64,000 nt of DNA from Rodentibacter haemolyticus (GCF_015356115.1 NZ_CP063056.1:372001-436000), one strand, 5' to 3'. Shown: positions 1-7,714, counted from the first letter of the stretch. Numbers and translations: made by a program. Notes: generated from the letters alone by a model not told the origin.

Positions 1-225
1 GTAGGATCGCTCGCCGGCTTTCTTTGCGTGGAAGAAGGTAAGGCAGCGGTGGGATTAGATATCAATGCCAATCATCTTCGCCCGGTAAAAAACGGAAAAG
101 TGATAGCAAAGGCTACACCTATCAATTTAAGTAAAAATATCCATGTTTGGCAAATTGACATCCGTAATGAACAAGATAAACTTTGCTGCGTTTCACGATT
201 AACGCTTTCTATTATTAATTTATGA
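1..225 (+). CDS. menI: MenI/YdiI-like hotdog thioesterase, 3' end only
   Basis: The open frame runs in from the left edge and ends at a TGA at 223-225, so only about the last 74 residues are present. The text matches the C-terminal half of the YdiI/EntH branch of hotdog-fold acyl-CoA thioesterases: the segment VGLDINANH and the closing VWQIDIRNE...SRLTLS are typical of that branch. In Escherichia coli YdiI (MenI) hydrolyses 1,4-dihydroxy-2-naphthoyl-CoA in menaquinone synthesis; I infer the same here from similarity. The active-site acid residue would lie in the missing part. The stop overlaps the hemH start (ATGA), so the two genes are translationally coupled, as in related Haemophilus genomes. 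Confidence 0.8.
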   Translation, partial: VGSLAGFLCVEEGKAAVGLDINANHLRPVKNGKVIAKATPINLSKNIHVWQIDIRNEQDKLCCVSRLTLSIINL

Positions 226-1193
226 CCCTAACAAAAAAAATCGGTGTTATTTTAGCCAATTTAGGTACACCGGAGGAGCCGACGCCTGCCGCAATTTCCC
301 GCTATTTACGGGAATTTTTATCAGATCCCCGCATTGTTGACTTACCGCGCTGGAAATGGTTGCCGTTACTCAAATTCGTTATTTTGCCGCCACGCGCCAA
401 ACGAATTGCAAAAAATTATCAAGCCATTTGGACAGAACAAGGTTCGCCGTTGCTTGCAATCACAAAACAGCAACAAAAGGCATTACAACACTATTTGTCC
501 GAACAAAATATCGACGCACAAGTAGAAATTGCCATGACTTACGGCAATCCGTCTATGCAAAGTGCGGTGGAAAAATTGCTTGAAAATCAGGTAGAGAAAA
601 TAATCGTACTGCCGCTTTATCCGCAATACTCCAGCACAACGACCGGCGCATTATTCGATGTTTTCGCAAAAGCACTGAAAAATACTAAAAACATTCCGGC
701 ATTTGAATTCATTCATTCTTATCATTTAGATGAAAACTATATCAATGCGTTGGTTGAATCCATTAAAGTGCGGTTAAAATCAGAGGAGTTTTTATTATTT
801 TCTTATCACGGCATTCCATTGCGTTATGAAGAAATGGGCGACTATTATCGCGAACACTGTAAGCAAACCACCCTTGCCATCGTTGATAAACTCGGCTTAA
901 CGGAAAATCAATGGGGAATGACATTCCAGTCCCGTTTTGGACGTGAAGAATGGTTACAACCCTATACGGATCAATTTTTAGAATCTGCTGCGACACAAGG
1001 TATTCATAAAATCGCCGTGGTTTGCCCCGGTTTTTCCGTAGATTGTTTAGAAACCATTGAGGAAATTGATACGGAAAACCGTGAAAATTTTCTGAATAAC
1101 GGTGGGCAATCCTATCAATATATCCCTGCATTAAATGCCGATCCTATACATATTGAAATGATGGGTAAATTGATTTTACAAAAAATCTTATAA
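222..1193 (+). CDS. hemH: Ferrochelatase
   Basis: The 323-residue protein has the normal ferrochelatase length and inserts ferrous iron into protoporphyrin IX, the last step of heme synthesis. Family marks seen: the N-terminal GVILANLGTPEEPT, PLYPQYSSTTTGA near residues 131-143, SYHGIP with the candidate metal-site His196, and PGFSVDCLETIEEI near residues 269-282 holding the conserved glutamate (about E277). It starts at an ATG that overlaps the stop of the upstream thioesterase gene. It converges with selD, and a short hairpin separates them. Heme made here would serve cytochromes such as the formate dehydrogenase gamma subunit encoded further on. Confidence 0.96.
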   Translation: MTLTKKIGVILANLGTPEEPTPAAISRYLREFLSDPRIVDLPRWKWLPLLKFVILPPRAKRIAKNYQAIWTEQGSPLLAITKQQQKALQHYLSEQNIDAQVEIAMTYGNPSMQSAVEKLLENQVEKIIVLPLYPQYSSTTTGALFDVFAKALKNTKNIPAFEFIHSYHLDENYINALVESIKVRLKSEEFLLFSYHGIPLRYEEMGDYYREHCKQTTLAIVDKLGLTENQWGMTFQSRFGREEWLQPYTDQFLESAATQGIHKIAVVCPGFSVDCLETIEEIDTENRENFLNNGGQSYQYIPALNADPIHIEMMGKLILQKIL

Positions 1194-1205
1194 TCTATAA
1201 AAAAT

Positions 1206-1234
1206 GGGACGCCAAATATGGTGTCCCAAGTTGT
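1206..1234. terminator. Bidirectional terminator between hemH and selD
   Basis: A hairpin with arms GGGACGCCA (1206-1214) and TGGTGTCCC (1219-1227), one G-U pair and a 4-base loop. On the minus strand it is followed at once by a T-run, so it fits best as the selD terminator; on the plus strand a T-run follows after a short gap, so it may also stop hemH. Confidence 0.7.
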
Positions 1235-1243
1235 TATGTTTTT

Positions 1244-2287
1244 TTAGCTCACTTCAACAAAAATTTCACCTTTCGGATCTTTTGCTTTCAACACACCGAC
1301 TTCATAAATATCAATACCGGCTTGTTGGGCAATCGTCAAAATTTCTTGCTCGCTTTCGGGTTTTACCGCCAGTAGCAAACCGCCTGAAGTTTGCGGATCG
1401 CACAACACGGCTTTCTGGTGATCCGACATTGCACCGACTTTATGACCATAGCTGTCAAAATTACGTGTCGTTCCGCCCGGCACACAACCTTCCAAAATAT
1501 ATTCCTGCACGCCCTTTAAAGTAGGGATTTTATCGAAAAAGATCTCGGCATTTAAATTTGATCCTTCACACATTTCGATTAAATGGCCGAGCAAACCGAA
1601 TCCGGTTACATCCGTCATCGCCGTAACGCCGCTGACTTCAGAAAATCGGCTACCGATGCTATTTAGCCGACACATCTCTTCAGTGGCTAATCCCTGATGT
1701 TCGGGTTTTAATTTGCCTTTTTTCTCCGCCGTAGTCAGTATGCCGATGCCTAGCGGTTTCGTTAAATAAAGTTTACAGCCTTCTTGTGCGGAAGCATTAC
1801 GTTTTACTTTTTCCGTATTAATTACGCCTGTTACCGCTAAACCGAACATAGGTTCAGGTGCGTCAATGGAATGTCCACCGGCAAGCGCAATTCCTGCTTG
1901 ATGACAAGTAAAACGTCCGCCCTCTACAATTTTTTGTGCAATTTCTGCCGGTAATTTATTAATTGGAAAACCTAAAATCGCAATCGCCATAATCGGTTTG
2001 CCGCCCATTGCGAAAATGTCGCTGATCGCATTGGTGGCGGCAATACGCCCGAAATCAAAAGGGTCATCCACAATCGGCATAAAAAAATCCGTGGTACTGA
2101 TAATCGCAGTACCATTGCCTAAATCATATACCGCCGCATCATCGGCCGTATCGTTGCCCACCAATAAACGCGGATCAACAAAATTGTTAAGCTGAGTTTG
2201 TAAAATCGTCCCTAACACCTTAGGCGAGATTTTACAGCCTCAACCTGCGCCGTGGCTGTATTGCGTTAAACGAATTTCATCTGCCAT
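1244..2287 (-). CDS. selD: Selenide, water dikinase (selenophosphate synthase), a selenoprotein
   Basis: SelD makes selenophosphate from selenide and ATP, the selenium donor for Sec-tRNA. A conventional ORF call begins at 2218 and loses the active site. Reading upstream in frame gives MADEIRLTQYSHGAG, a UGA at 2242-2240, then GCKISPKVLG, an exact fit to the conserved SelD N-terminus where the catalytic residue is Cys or Sec. With UGA read as Sec (residue 16, followed by Cys18 and Lys19) the protein is 347 residues, the normal length. The chosen ATG (2287) has AAGGA six bases upstream; a second ATG two codons earlier (2293) abuts that site. The gene therefore needs its own product to be fully translated. 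It lies alone, convergent with hemH. selA, selB and selC are not in the window. Confidence 0.95.
2211..2242 (-). promoter_or_regulatory. SECIS-like hairpin following the selD UGA codon
   Basis: On the minus strand the UGA (2242-2240) is followed after 15 bases by CCUAA (2224-2220), loop GGUG (2219-2216), UUAGG (2215-2211). Position and size fit a bacterial SECIS apical stem-loop read by SelB; the GG at the start of the loop is also typical. The assignment rests on position and pairing only. Confidence 0.65.
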
Positions 2288-2381
2288 ACTCATTCCTTTT
2301 GATAAAACGATAGCAAATTATACCTTTTTTCGTATAAAAGTGCGGTCAAAAAATCAAATGTTTTTGTGATACTTCCTCAAG

Positions 2382-2487
2382 ATAGTGAATTAAATTAAAA
2401 TGGGTACAAAGCCGCAAGCCGAAGACAGTATAAAAAGCACGGCAAGGCGCGGCAGTGCAGTAAACATTTTAAAATTTAATTCACTAT
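2382..2487. mobile_element. MITE-like element with 15-bp terminal inverted repeats
   Basis: About 106 bp bounded by ATAGTGAATTAAATT (2382-2396) and its exact reverse complement (2473-2487); with one gap the pairing extends further inward. The interior is GC-richer than the ends and holds segments such as AAGCCGCAAGCCGAAGACAG and GCACGGCAAGGCGCGGCA. From memory this resembles small inverted-repeat elements common in Neisseria that begin TATAGTGGATTAA; the resemblance was not checked by alignment. It has no coding capacity and ends 16 bp before the gntR start codon. Confidence 0.7.
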
Positions 2488-2503
2488 ATTTATTCAAATT
2501 TCA

Positions 2504-3499
2504 ATGAAACGAAAACGCCCTACTCTGCAAGATATTGCCGATCGTCTTAATATCACCAAAATGACGGTAAGCCGTTATCTACGCAATCCCGATTCGGTGG
2601 CACAAGAAACGCAACGCCGTATTGCCGAAGCCATTGAACAATTCGGTTATATTCCAAACCGTGCGCCGGAAATTCTTTCTAATGCGAAAAGTAAAGCCAT
2701 TGGCGTTTTGCTCCCGTCCCTAACCAACCACGTTTTTGCCGATGTCTTAAAAGGTATCGAACTTATTGCCGACCAAGCCGGCTATCAAACCATGCTTGCC
2801 CACTACGGTTACAGTGTCAAAAAAGAAGAGGAGCGTATTGAAAGTTTGCTTTCTTATAATGTGGACGGTTTGATTTTGTCAGAAAATTATCATTCGCTAC
2901 GCACACTCAAAATGATTGAAATTGCCAATATTCCGGTGATTGAAATTATGGATAGCACGCAAGCAGGTATTCAGCAGGTGATCGGTTTTGATAATGTTGC
3001 AGCCGCGCAAACGATGGTGGAAACAATGATTTTACGCGGTCATCAAAATGTTGTGTACTTCACCGCACGAATGGATAAGCGAACCCAATTAAAAATGCAA
3101 GGCTATGAACAGGCAATGAAAAAATACGGGTTTGAACCCTATAGTTTAATTACCGAGGAATCATCATCTTTTACTCTAGGAGGAAAACAACTTCGGGATA
3201 TTATCAACAAACGCCCTGAGACCAACGGCATTTTCTGCACGAATGACGACTTAGCTATCGGTGCGTTATTCGAATGCCAACGCTTAGGTATTGAGGTTCC
3301 GAAACAAATCGCTATCGCAGGGTTTCACGGGCATGATGTGGGCTTTTCCGTTACGCCACAACTTGCCACCGTTATCACTCCCCGTTTAGAAATAGGCAAA
3401 TGGGCGGCACAAGAATTATTGGGAAGACTAAGGGGTGAACCGGTAAAGGAAAGAATGATTGATCTCGGTTTTAAAATTCACATTGGAGAAAGCCTCTAA
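2504..3499 (+). CDS. gntR: LacI-family gluconate regulator GntR
   Basis: The 331-residue protein has the same length as E. coli GntR and matches it closely: a LacI-type helix-turn-helix at residues 7-26 (TLQDIADRLNITKMTVSRYL), the linker YIPNRAPEILSNA, then a periplasmic-binding-protein-like effector domain ending in GFHGHDVG and later TPR. GntR represses gluconate uptake and phosphorylation genes and is released by gluconate. The two operator palindromes between gntK and gntP are its likely targets. The ATG at 2504 gives the exact family N-terminus, but no good ribosome-binding site is visible; the 106-bp repeat ends only 16 bp upstream and may have replaced the normal leader. It converges with gntK across an inverted uptake-sequence pair. 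Confidence 0.92.
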   Translation: MKRKRPTLQDIADRLNITKMTVSRYLRNPDSVAQETQRRIAEAIEQFGYIPNRAPEILSNAKSKAIGVLLPSLTNHVFADVLKGIELIADQAGYQTMLAHYGYSVKKEEERIESLLSYNVDGLILSENYHSLRTLKMIEIANIPVIEIMDSTQAGIQQVIGFDNVAAAQTMVETMILRGHQNVVYFTARMDKRTQLKMQGYEQAMKKYGFEPYSLITEESSSFTLGGKQLRDIINKRPETNGIFCTNDDLAIGALFECQRLGIEVPKQIAIAGFHGHDVGFSVTPQLATVITPRLEIGKWAAQELLGRLRGEPVKERMIDLGFKIHIGESL

Positions 3500-3503
3500 A
3501 TAC

Positions 3504-3561
3504 AAAAGTGCGGTTAAATTTCACCATTATGCATAACACCGTCAAATTTGACCGCACTTTT
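3504..3561. terminator. Inverted uptake-sequence pair between gntR and gntK, with a short CATTATG/CATAAC core
   Basis: AAAAGTGCGGTTAAATTT (3504-3521) is matched near-perfectly in reverse by 3544-3561, forming a strong stem with T-runs on both strands, so it likely terminates both convergent genes. The loop reads ACCATTATGCATAACACCGT, which looks like the two ends of the dispersed repeat family joined without an interior. Confidence 0.75.
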
Positions 3562-3568
3562 AGAGTGG

Positions 3569-4096
3569 CTATAAAAAAGGTTCTAAAGCAGAAATGCAAC
3601 GCGCAACCACATCCTCAAAACTTCCCGCAATATCAATATGAAGCACATCCGGCTCATCTGCCCCCGGGACTTCCAAAGTATCAAATTGGCTTTTTAACAT
3701 ATCCGTTTTCATATAATGTCCCTTGCGTTGTTTCATACGTTCTAGAACAAGTTGAAAAGAACCTGTCAAAAACAGAAATTTCACTTGCTCATTGCCATCA
3801 CGAATGACATCACGATATTTTTTCTTCAACGCAGAACAAATAATAATCCCGCTCTCACTTTTGCGTTCAAGACTAAATGCCGCATCACGAATACGCTCCA
3901 ACCAAGGCGCTCTATCTTCATCATCAAGCGGCTGTCCTTCAGCCATTTTGATTATATTCGCTCGAGGGTGCAAATCATCACCGTCAATTAACTTAATTCC
4001 CAAACGATGGGCAATTTCTGTCCCTACCGATGTTTTACCTGTACTTGAAACGCCCATTAGGATAAAACTTTTTCCAATCCGTTTATTATCGCTCAT
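3569..4096 (-). CDS. gntK: Gluconokinase
   Basis: The 175-residue protein phosphorylates D-gluconate to 6-phosphogluconate for the pentose phosphate or Entner-Doudoroff routes. It has the P-loop GVSSTGKT at residues 15-22, GDDLHP and the region MKTDMLKSQFDTLE, all typical of thermoresistant GntK. A longer reading to 4126 exists, but the ATG at 4096 has GAGGAG at good spacing and gives the family N-terminus. It is transcribed divergently from gntP; two GntR operators and two CRP sites lie between them. edd and eda are not in the window. Confidence 0.94.
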   Translation of the reverse strand: MSDNKRIGKSFILMGVSSTGKTSVGTEIAHRLGIKLIDGDDLHPRANIIKMAEGQPLDDEDRAPWLERIRDAAFSLERKSESGIIICSALKKKYRDVIRDGNEQVKFLFLTGSFQLVLERMKQRKGHYMKTDMLKSQFDTLEVPGADEPDVLHIDIAGSFEDVVARCISALEPFL

Positions 4097-4145
4097 TTCT
4101 AAACTCCTCAACTTTTTATTTACCATACCTGAATTTCGTCAAAAA

Positions 4146-4159
4146 TGTTACTGGTAACA
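4146..4159. promoter_or_regulatory. GntR operator, gntK-proximal
   Basis: The palindrome TGTTACTGGTAACA has perfect 6-bp arms and a 2-bp centre, matching the GntR operator type known from E. coli. It lies about 50 bp upstream of the gntK start. Confidence 0.8.
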
Positions 4160-4167
4160 ATTTATTT

Positions 4168-4183
4168 TGTGATGTAGATCACA
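4168..4183. promoter_or_regulatory. CRP site, perfect consensus (gntK side)
   Basis: TGTGATGTAGATCACA matches the TGTGA-N6-TCACA consensus at all ten defined bases. It shares the gntK/gntP divergent region with a second perfect site. Confidence 0.85.
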
Positions 4184-4230
4184 AAATAAATTCACTAAAA
4201 AATCGACCGCACTTTAATAAATAAAAATAC

Positions 4231-4246
4231 TGTGAACAAGATCACA
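4231..4246. promoter_or_regulatory. CRP site, perfect consensus (gntP side)
   Basis: TGTGAACAAGATCACA matches TGTGA-N6-TCACA at all ten defined bases, about 77 bp upstream of the gntP start. This predicts catabolite control of gluconate uptake. Confidence 0.85.
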
Positions 4247-4288
4247 AATCTGAAAGGCGAATATTTACCCTCGTATAAATAAAAGGTA

Positions 4289-4302
4289 TGTTACCCGTAA
4301 CA
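4289..4302. promoter_or_regulatory. GntR operator, gntP-proximal
   Basis: The palindrome TGTTACCCGTAACA has 6-bp arms around a 2-bp centre and lies 20 bp before the gntP start, where a bound repressor would block transcription or its early elongation. Confidence 0.8.
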
Positions 4303-4322
4303 ATTCAATCAGAGGGAATGTT

Positions 4323-5672
4323 ATGCTTATCATTATTATGATTGCCGCAATTTTATTGCTGCTTTTACTTATTATTAAATTCAAAGTTCATGCTTTTGTG
4401 GCATTGATTATCGTCAGCTTACTTACCGCCCTTGCCGCCGGTATTCCGGTAGAAAAAATCCTTCCGACTTTACTTGGCGGATTTGGTAACACGCTGGCAG
4501 CCGTTGCATTATTAGTGGGACTCGGTGCGATGATTGGTCGTTTATTGGAAATTACCGGCGGAGCTAAAGTGCTTGCGGATACTTTAATTAATAAATTCGG
4601 CGAGAAAAAAGCCCCTTTCGCCTTGGGTATTGCCGCCCTTTTATTCGGCTTCCCTATTTTCTTTGATGCCGGCTTGGTGGTGATGTTGCCAATCGTTTTC
4701 AGCGTAGCAAAACGTTTTGGCGGCTCCGTCTTACGTTATGCCTTTCCCGTAGCCGGTGCATTTGCGGTTATGCATGCTTTTTTACCGCCCCACCCGGGCC
4801 CGGTGGCATCCGGTGATTTACTAGGGGTAAATATCGGCTTATTAGTCATTGTCGGCTTAGTTTGCGCAATCCCGACCTGGTATATCGGCACTTACTTATT
4901 CAGTATGTTTATCAGCAAAAAAATCCACGTTGATTTACCGAAAGCTTTTTTAAACGCAACGGCAATTAGTGAAACATCGGTGCAAAATCCGCCTAGCTTC
5001 GCACGTGTAATGACAATTTTACTTTTACCGATTCTCTTAATTTTATTTGATACCGGTTTAAATACATTAAGTGTAGCAAAAGTGATTGACGGTTCACAAA
5101 TTTGGGTTCAATCCCTTCGTCTGATTGGTAAAACACCCGTTGCTTTATTAATTACACTTATCATTGCTATCCTATTACTTAAAGAACAGCGTAGCTATGA
5201 ACAAATCGAAAAAATCTGTGATAACGCACTAGGTCCGATTTGCTCGATCGTATTAGTCACCGGTGCCGGCGGTATGTTTGGCGGTGTATTACGGGCCAGT
5301 GGTATCGGAGAAGTATTATCCGCAATGCTTTCGGATACGGGGATGCCGATTATTGTTGCCGCCTTCGTCATTGCTATGGTTATGCGCGTCGCCCAAGGTT
5401 CGGCAACAGTCGCACTCACTACCGCCGCAGCATTGATTTCACCAACCGTAGTCGCCGCCTCCGATTTAAGTCAATTTGATCTTTGTTTTATCGTTATTGC
5501 TATTGCATCAGGCGCAACGGTATTATCTCACGTCAACGATTCCGGCTTCTGGCTTATGAGCCGCTTTTTAGAAATGGATACCAAAACAACCTTAAAAACA
5601 TGGACATTACTGGAAACCTCTATTGGCGTAGTCGGTTTCATTATCGCGCTTATCGGTAGTTTTCTTCTTTAA
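4323..5672 (+). CDS. gntP: Gluconate:H+ symporter of the GntP family
   Basis: The 449-residue, strongly hydrophobic protein has about a dozen predicted membrane spans and the GntP-family segments FGFPIFFDAGLVVMLP, HAFLPPHPGPVA and QGSATVALTTAAALISP. It imports gluconate (or a related sugar acid) with protons across the inner membrane. GAGGG lies six bases before the ATG. Its place next to gntK and under GntR-type operators supports gluconate as substrate, though GntT, GntU, GntP and IdnT subtypes cannot be separated safely by eye. An imperfect inverted uptake-sequence pair follows the stop. Confidence 0.92.
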   Translation: MLIIIMIAAILLLLLLIIKFKVHAFVALIIVSLLTALAAGIPVEKILPTLLGGFGNTLAAVALLVGLGAMIGRLLEITGGAKVLADTLINKFGEKKAPFALGIAALLFGFPIFFDAGLVVMLPIVFSVAKRFGGSVLRYAFPVAGAFAVMHAFLPPHPGPVASGDLLGVNIGLLVIVGLVCAIPTWYIGTYLFSMFISKKIHVDLPKAFLNATAISETSVQNPPSFARVMTILLLPILLILFDTGLNTLSVAKVIDGSQIWVQSLRLIGKTPVALLITLIIAILLLKEQRSYEQIEKICDNALGPICSIVLVTGAGGMFGGVLRASGIGEVLSAMLSDTGMPIIVAAFVIAMVMRVAQGSATVALTTAAALISPTVVAASDLSQFDLCFIVIAIASGATVLSHVNDSGFWLMSRFLEMDTKTTLKTWTLLETSIGVVGFIIALIGSFLL

Positions 5673-5684
5673 CCCTAAAGCCCT

Positions 5685-5731
5685 AAAGTGCGGTCGATTT
5701 TCAAAACATTTCTAAAATTGACCGCTCTTTG
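5685..5731 (+). terminator. Inverted uptake-sequence pair after gntP
   Basis: AAAGTGCGGTCGATTTT is followed by AAAATTGACCGCTCTTT in reverse, with one base changed in the second core (GCTC for GCAC). It can form a terminator hairpin for gntP. Confidence 0.55.
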
Positions 5732-5771
5732 CTAAAATCAGCCATTATTTTTTCCGAATTAAGGAGAAGCA

Positions 5772-6629
5772 ATGGCTGATTTTTCTTTTATTGTTGAGAT
5801 TAACGAACAAAATCTCACCGAAATCCTACAACAATCCCTTGAAAAACCACTTGTCGTCAATTTTTATGCGCCAACTCACAAGGAATCTGTCGATTTCCTA
5901 AACCTACTTGAAAGCGTCACGGAACAATATCAAGGACAATTTGTTCTCGGTAAAGTAAATTGTGAAACAGAACAAATGATCGCAGCGCAATTCCGTATTC
6001 AAGCCTTGCCAACCACCTATTTATTTAAAGAAGCACAAGCGTTGGATGCCTTTCCGGGCGCACTTGATCAGACTTCACTTGTTCAACGTTTAAGTGTTAT
6101 TTTACCCAAAGAGGAAGAATTAAAATTTCACCAGGCATTAGATTTCTTACAAGTAGAAAATTATGATGCGGCGTTGCCTTTATTAAAAGCCGCATGGGAG
6201 CTTTCCGATAAGAAAAACAGTGAAATAGCCCTGCTTTATGCAGAAACCTATATTGCCATGAAAAAAACCGAACCGGCACAAGAGATTTTAAATCAAATTC
6301 CGCTGCAAGATCGCGATAGCCGTTGGCAAGGATTGCAAGCGCAAATCGAGTTGTTAATTCAAGCGGCAGACTCGCCTGAAATCCAGCAATTACAGGAAGA
6401 TTTTGCCAAAAATCCAAGCTCGGAAATTGCAATCAAACTTGCCGTTCAACTCCACCAAGCAAATCGTAATGAAGAAGCGCTCACCCTCCTTTTCGGTATT
6501 TTAAAAACGGATTTAAGCGCGCAAAATGGCGAAGTAAAACAACAGTTTTTATCAATTTTAAGTGCAATGGGTAATACAGATCCGCTGACAAACAAGTTTC
6601 GCCGATTACTTTATTCGCTACTCTATTGA
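5772..6629 (+). CDS. cnoX: CnoX/YbbN-like thioredoxin-fold co-chaperone with TPR region
   Basis: The 285-residue protein has an N-terminal thioredoxin-like domain (about residues 10-110, with FVLGKVNCETEQMIAAQFRIQALPTTYLF) and a C-terminal TPR-like helical part ending TNKFRRLLYSLLY, the layout of E. coli YbbN (CnoX), a chlorine-activated holdase that hands clients to GroEL. At the usual active-site position the text reads APTHKES, with no cysteine, so thiol redox activity is unlikely; E. coli has SQHC there. The only N-domain cysteine seen is in KVNCETE. It lies upstream of trxB, as in H. influenzae. AAGGAG precedes the ATG at good spacing. Confidence 0.85.
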   Translation: MADFSFIVEINEQNLTEILQQSLEKPLVVNFYAPTHKESVDFLNLLESVTEQYQGQFVLGKVNCETEQMIAAQFRIQALPTTYLFKEAQALDAFPGALDQTSLVQRLSVILPKEEELKFHQALDFLQVENYDAALPLLKAAWELSDKKNSEIALLYAETYIAMKKTEPAQEILNQIPLQDRDSRWQGLQAQIELLIQAADSPEIQQLQEDFAKNPSSEIAIKLAVQLHQANRNEEALTLLFGILKTDLSAQNGEVKQQFLSILSAMGNTDPLTNKFRRLLYSLLY

Positions 6630-6653
6630 TTGAAAAGCTTATAATCCCAAGCA

Positions 6654-6690
6654 GGAAACCGACTTTACAGCGCTAATCAGTCGGGTTTCC
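6654..6690 (+). terminator. Hairpin after the cnoX-like gene
   Basis: Arms GGAAACCGACT and AGTCGGGTTTCC (one bulged base) form a long stem without a clear T-run. It may be a weak terminator or a processing or stabilising hairpin upstream of trxB. Confidence 0.4.
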
Positions 6691-6729
6691 GCTCAACGAA
6701 TGTGTGAATTACGCAAATTTACGCCCTTA

Positions 6730-6744
6730 TATAGTGAATTAAAT
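6730..6744. repeat. Solo end of the MITE-like repeat upstream of trxB
   Basis: TATAGTGAATTAAAT repeats the terminal sequence of the element at 2382-2487 at 14 of 15 positions of that end. No partner end or interior is visible nearby, so this is either a remnant or a chance match at an AT-rich site. Confidence 0.4.
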
Positions 6745-6760
6745 GAACAAGGATATTCTT

Positions 6761-7714
6761 ATGTCAGACGTTAAACACGCAAAACTTCTTATTCTAGGCT
6801 CCGGCCCTGCCGGCTACACGGCAGCAATTTATGCGGCTCGCGCAAACTTAAAACCGGTCTTGGTAACAGGATTACAACAAGGCGGGCAGCTCACCACCAC
6901 CGATGAAATCGAAAACTGGCCGGGCGATTTTGGTGAAACGACCGGTTCCGGCTTAATGCAACGTATGTTGCAACACGCAGAAAAATTCAACACGGAAATC
7001 GTATTCGATCACATTAACAAAGTGGATTTATCTTCCCGTCCTTTCAAACTTTACGGCGATGTACAAAATTTCACCTGCGATGCCTTAATTATTGCAACAG
7101 GGGCATCAGCACGCTATTTAGGCTTACCTTCGGAAGAAAATTACAAAGGCCGAGGCGTTTCGGCTTGCGCAACCTGCGATGGTTTCTTCTATCGTAATAA
7201 ACCTGTTGCGGTCATCGGCGGCGGTAACACAGCGGTGGAAGAAGCCCTTTACCTTGCAAACATAGCAAGCACGGTGCATTTAATCCATCGTCGCGATAGT
7301 TTCCGTGCAGAAAAAATCTTAATCGACCGTTTATACAAAAAAGTGGAGGAAGGAAAAATCCAACTCCACACCGACCGCACTTTAGATGAGGTGTTGGGTG
7401 ACAATATGGGAGTAACGGGTTTACGCTTGCAAAATACCAAAACGGGAGAAAAAGAAGAATTAAACCTCGACGGCTTATTTGTCGCCATCGGTCATTCACC
7501 AAACACACAAATTTTCGACGGTCAGCTTGAACTTAATAACGGCTACATCATTGTGAAATCCGGTCTTGAAGGCAACGCAACCGCTACGTCCGTGGAGGGC
7601 GTATTCGCTGCAGGAGATGTAATGGATCATAATTATCGCCAAGCCATCACTTCCGCCGGAACGGGCTGTATGGCGGCATTGGATGCCGAGCGTTTCTTAG
7701 ACGCTCAGGAATAA
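6761..7714 (+). CDS. trxB: Thioredoxin reductase
   Basis: The 317-residue flavoprotein transfers electrons from NADPH through FAD to thioredoxin. Seen: FAD-binding GSGPAGYTAA near residue 13, the redox motif CATC at 136-139, NADPH-binding VIGGGNTAVEEA near 151 and the C-terminal FAD contact GVFAAGDVMD. An upstream in-frame ATG (6743) exists, but AAGGA lies seven bases before the ATG at 6761 and the resulting MSDVKHAKLL matches the family start. It stands between cnoX and cydDC, the H. influenzae order, so reductive thiol functions cluster here: CydDC exports glutathione and cysteine. Confidence 0.96.
   Translation: MSDVKHAKLLILGSGPAGYTAAIYAARANLKPVLVTGLQQGGQLTTTDEIENWPGDFGETTGSGLMQRMLQHAEKFNTEIVFDHINKVDLSSRPFKLYGDVQNFTCDALIIATGASARYLGLPSEENYKGRGVSACATCDGFFYRNKPVAVIGGGNTAVEEALYLANIASTVHLIHRRDSFRAEKILIDRLYKKVEEGKIQLHTDRTLDEVLGDNMGVTGLRLQNTKTGEKEELNLDGLFVAIGHSPNTQIFDGQLELNNGYIIVKSGLEGNATATSVEGVFAAGDVMDHNYRQAITSAGTGCMAALDAERFLDAQE

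Noticed and set aside
763..1131. 122-codon open frame on the minus strand inside hemH
   Set aside because: It lies wholly opposite ferrochelatase coding sequence and shows no family resemblance or ribosome-binding site.
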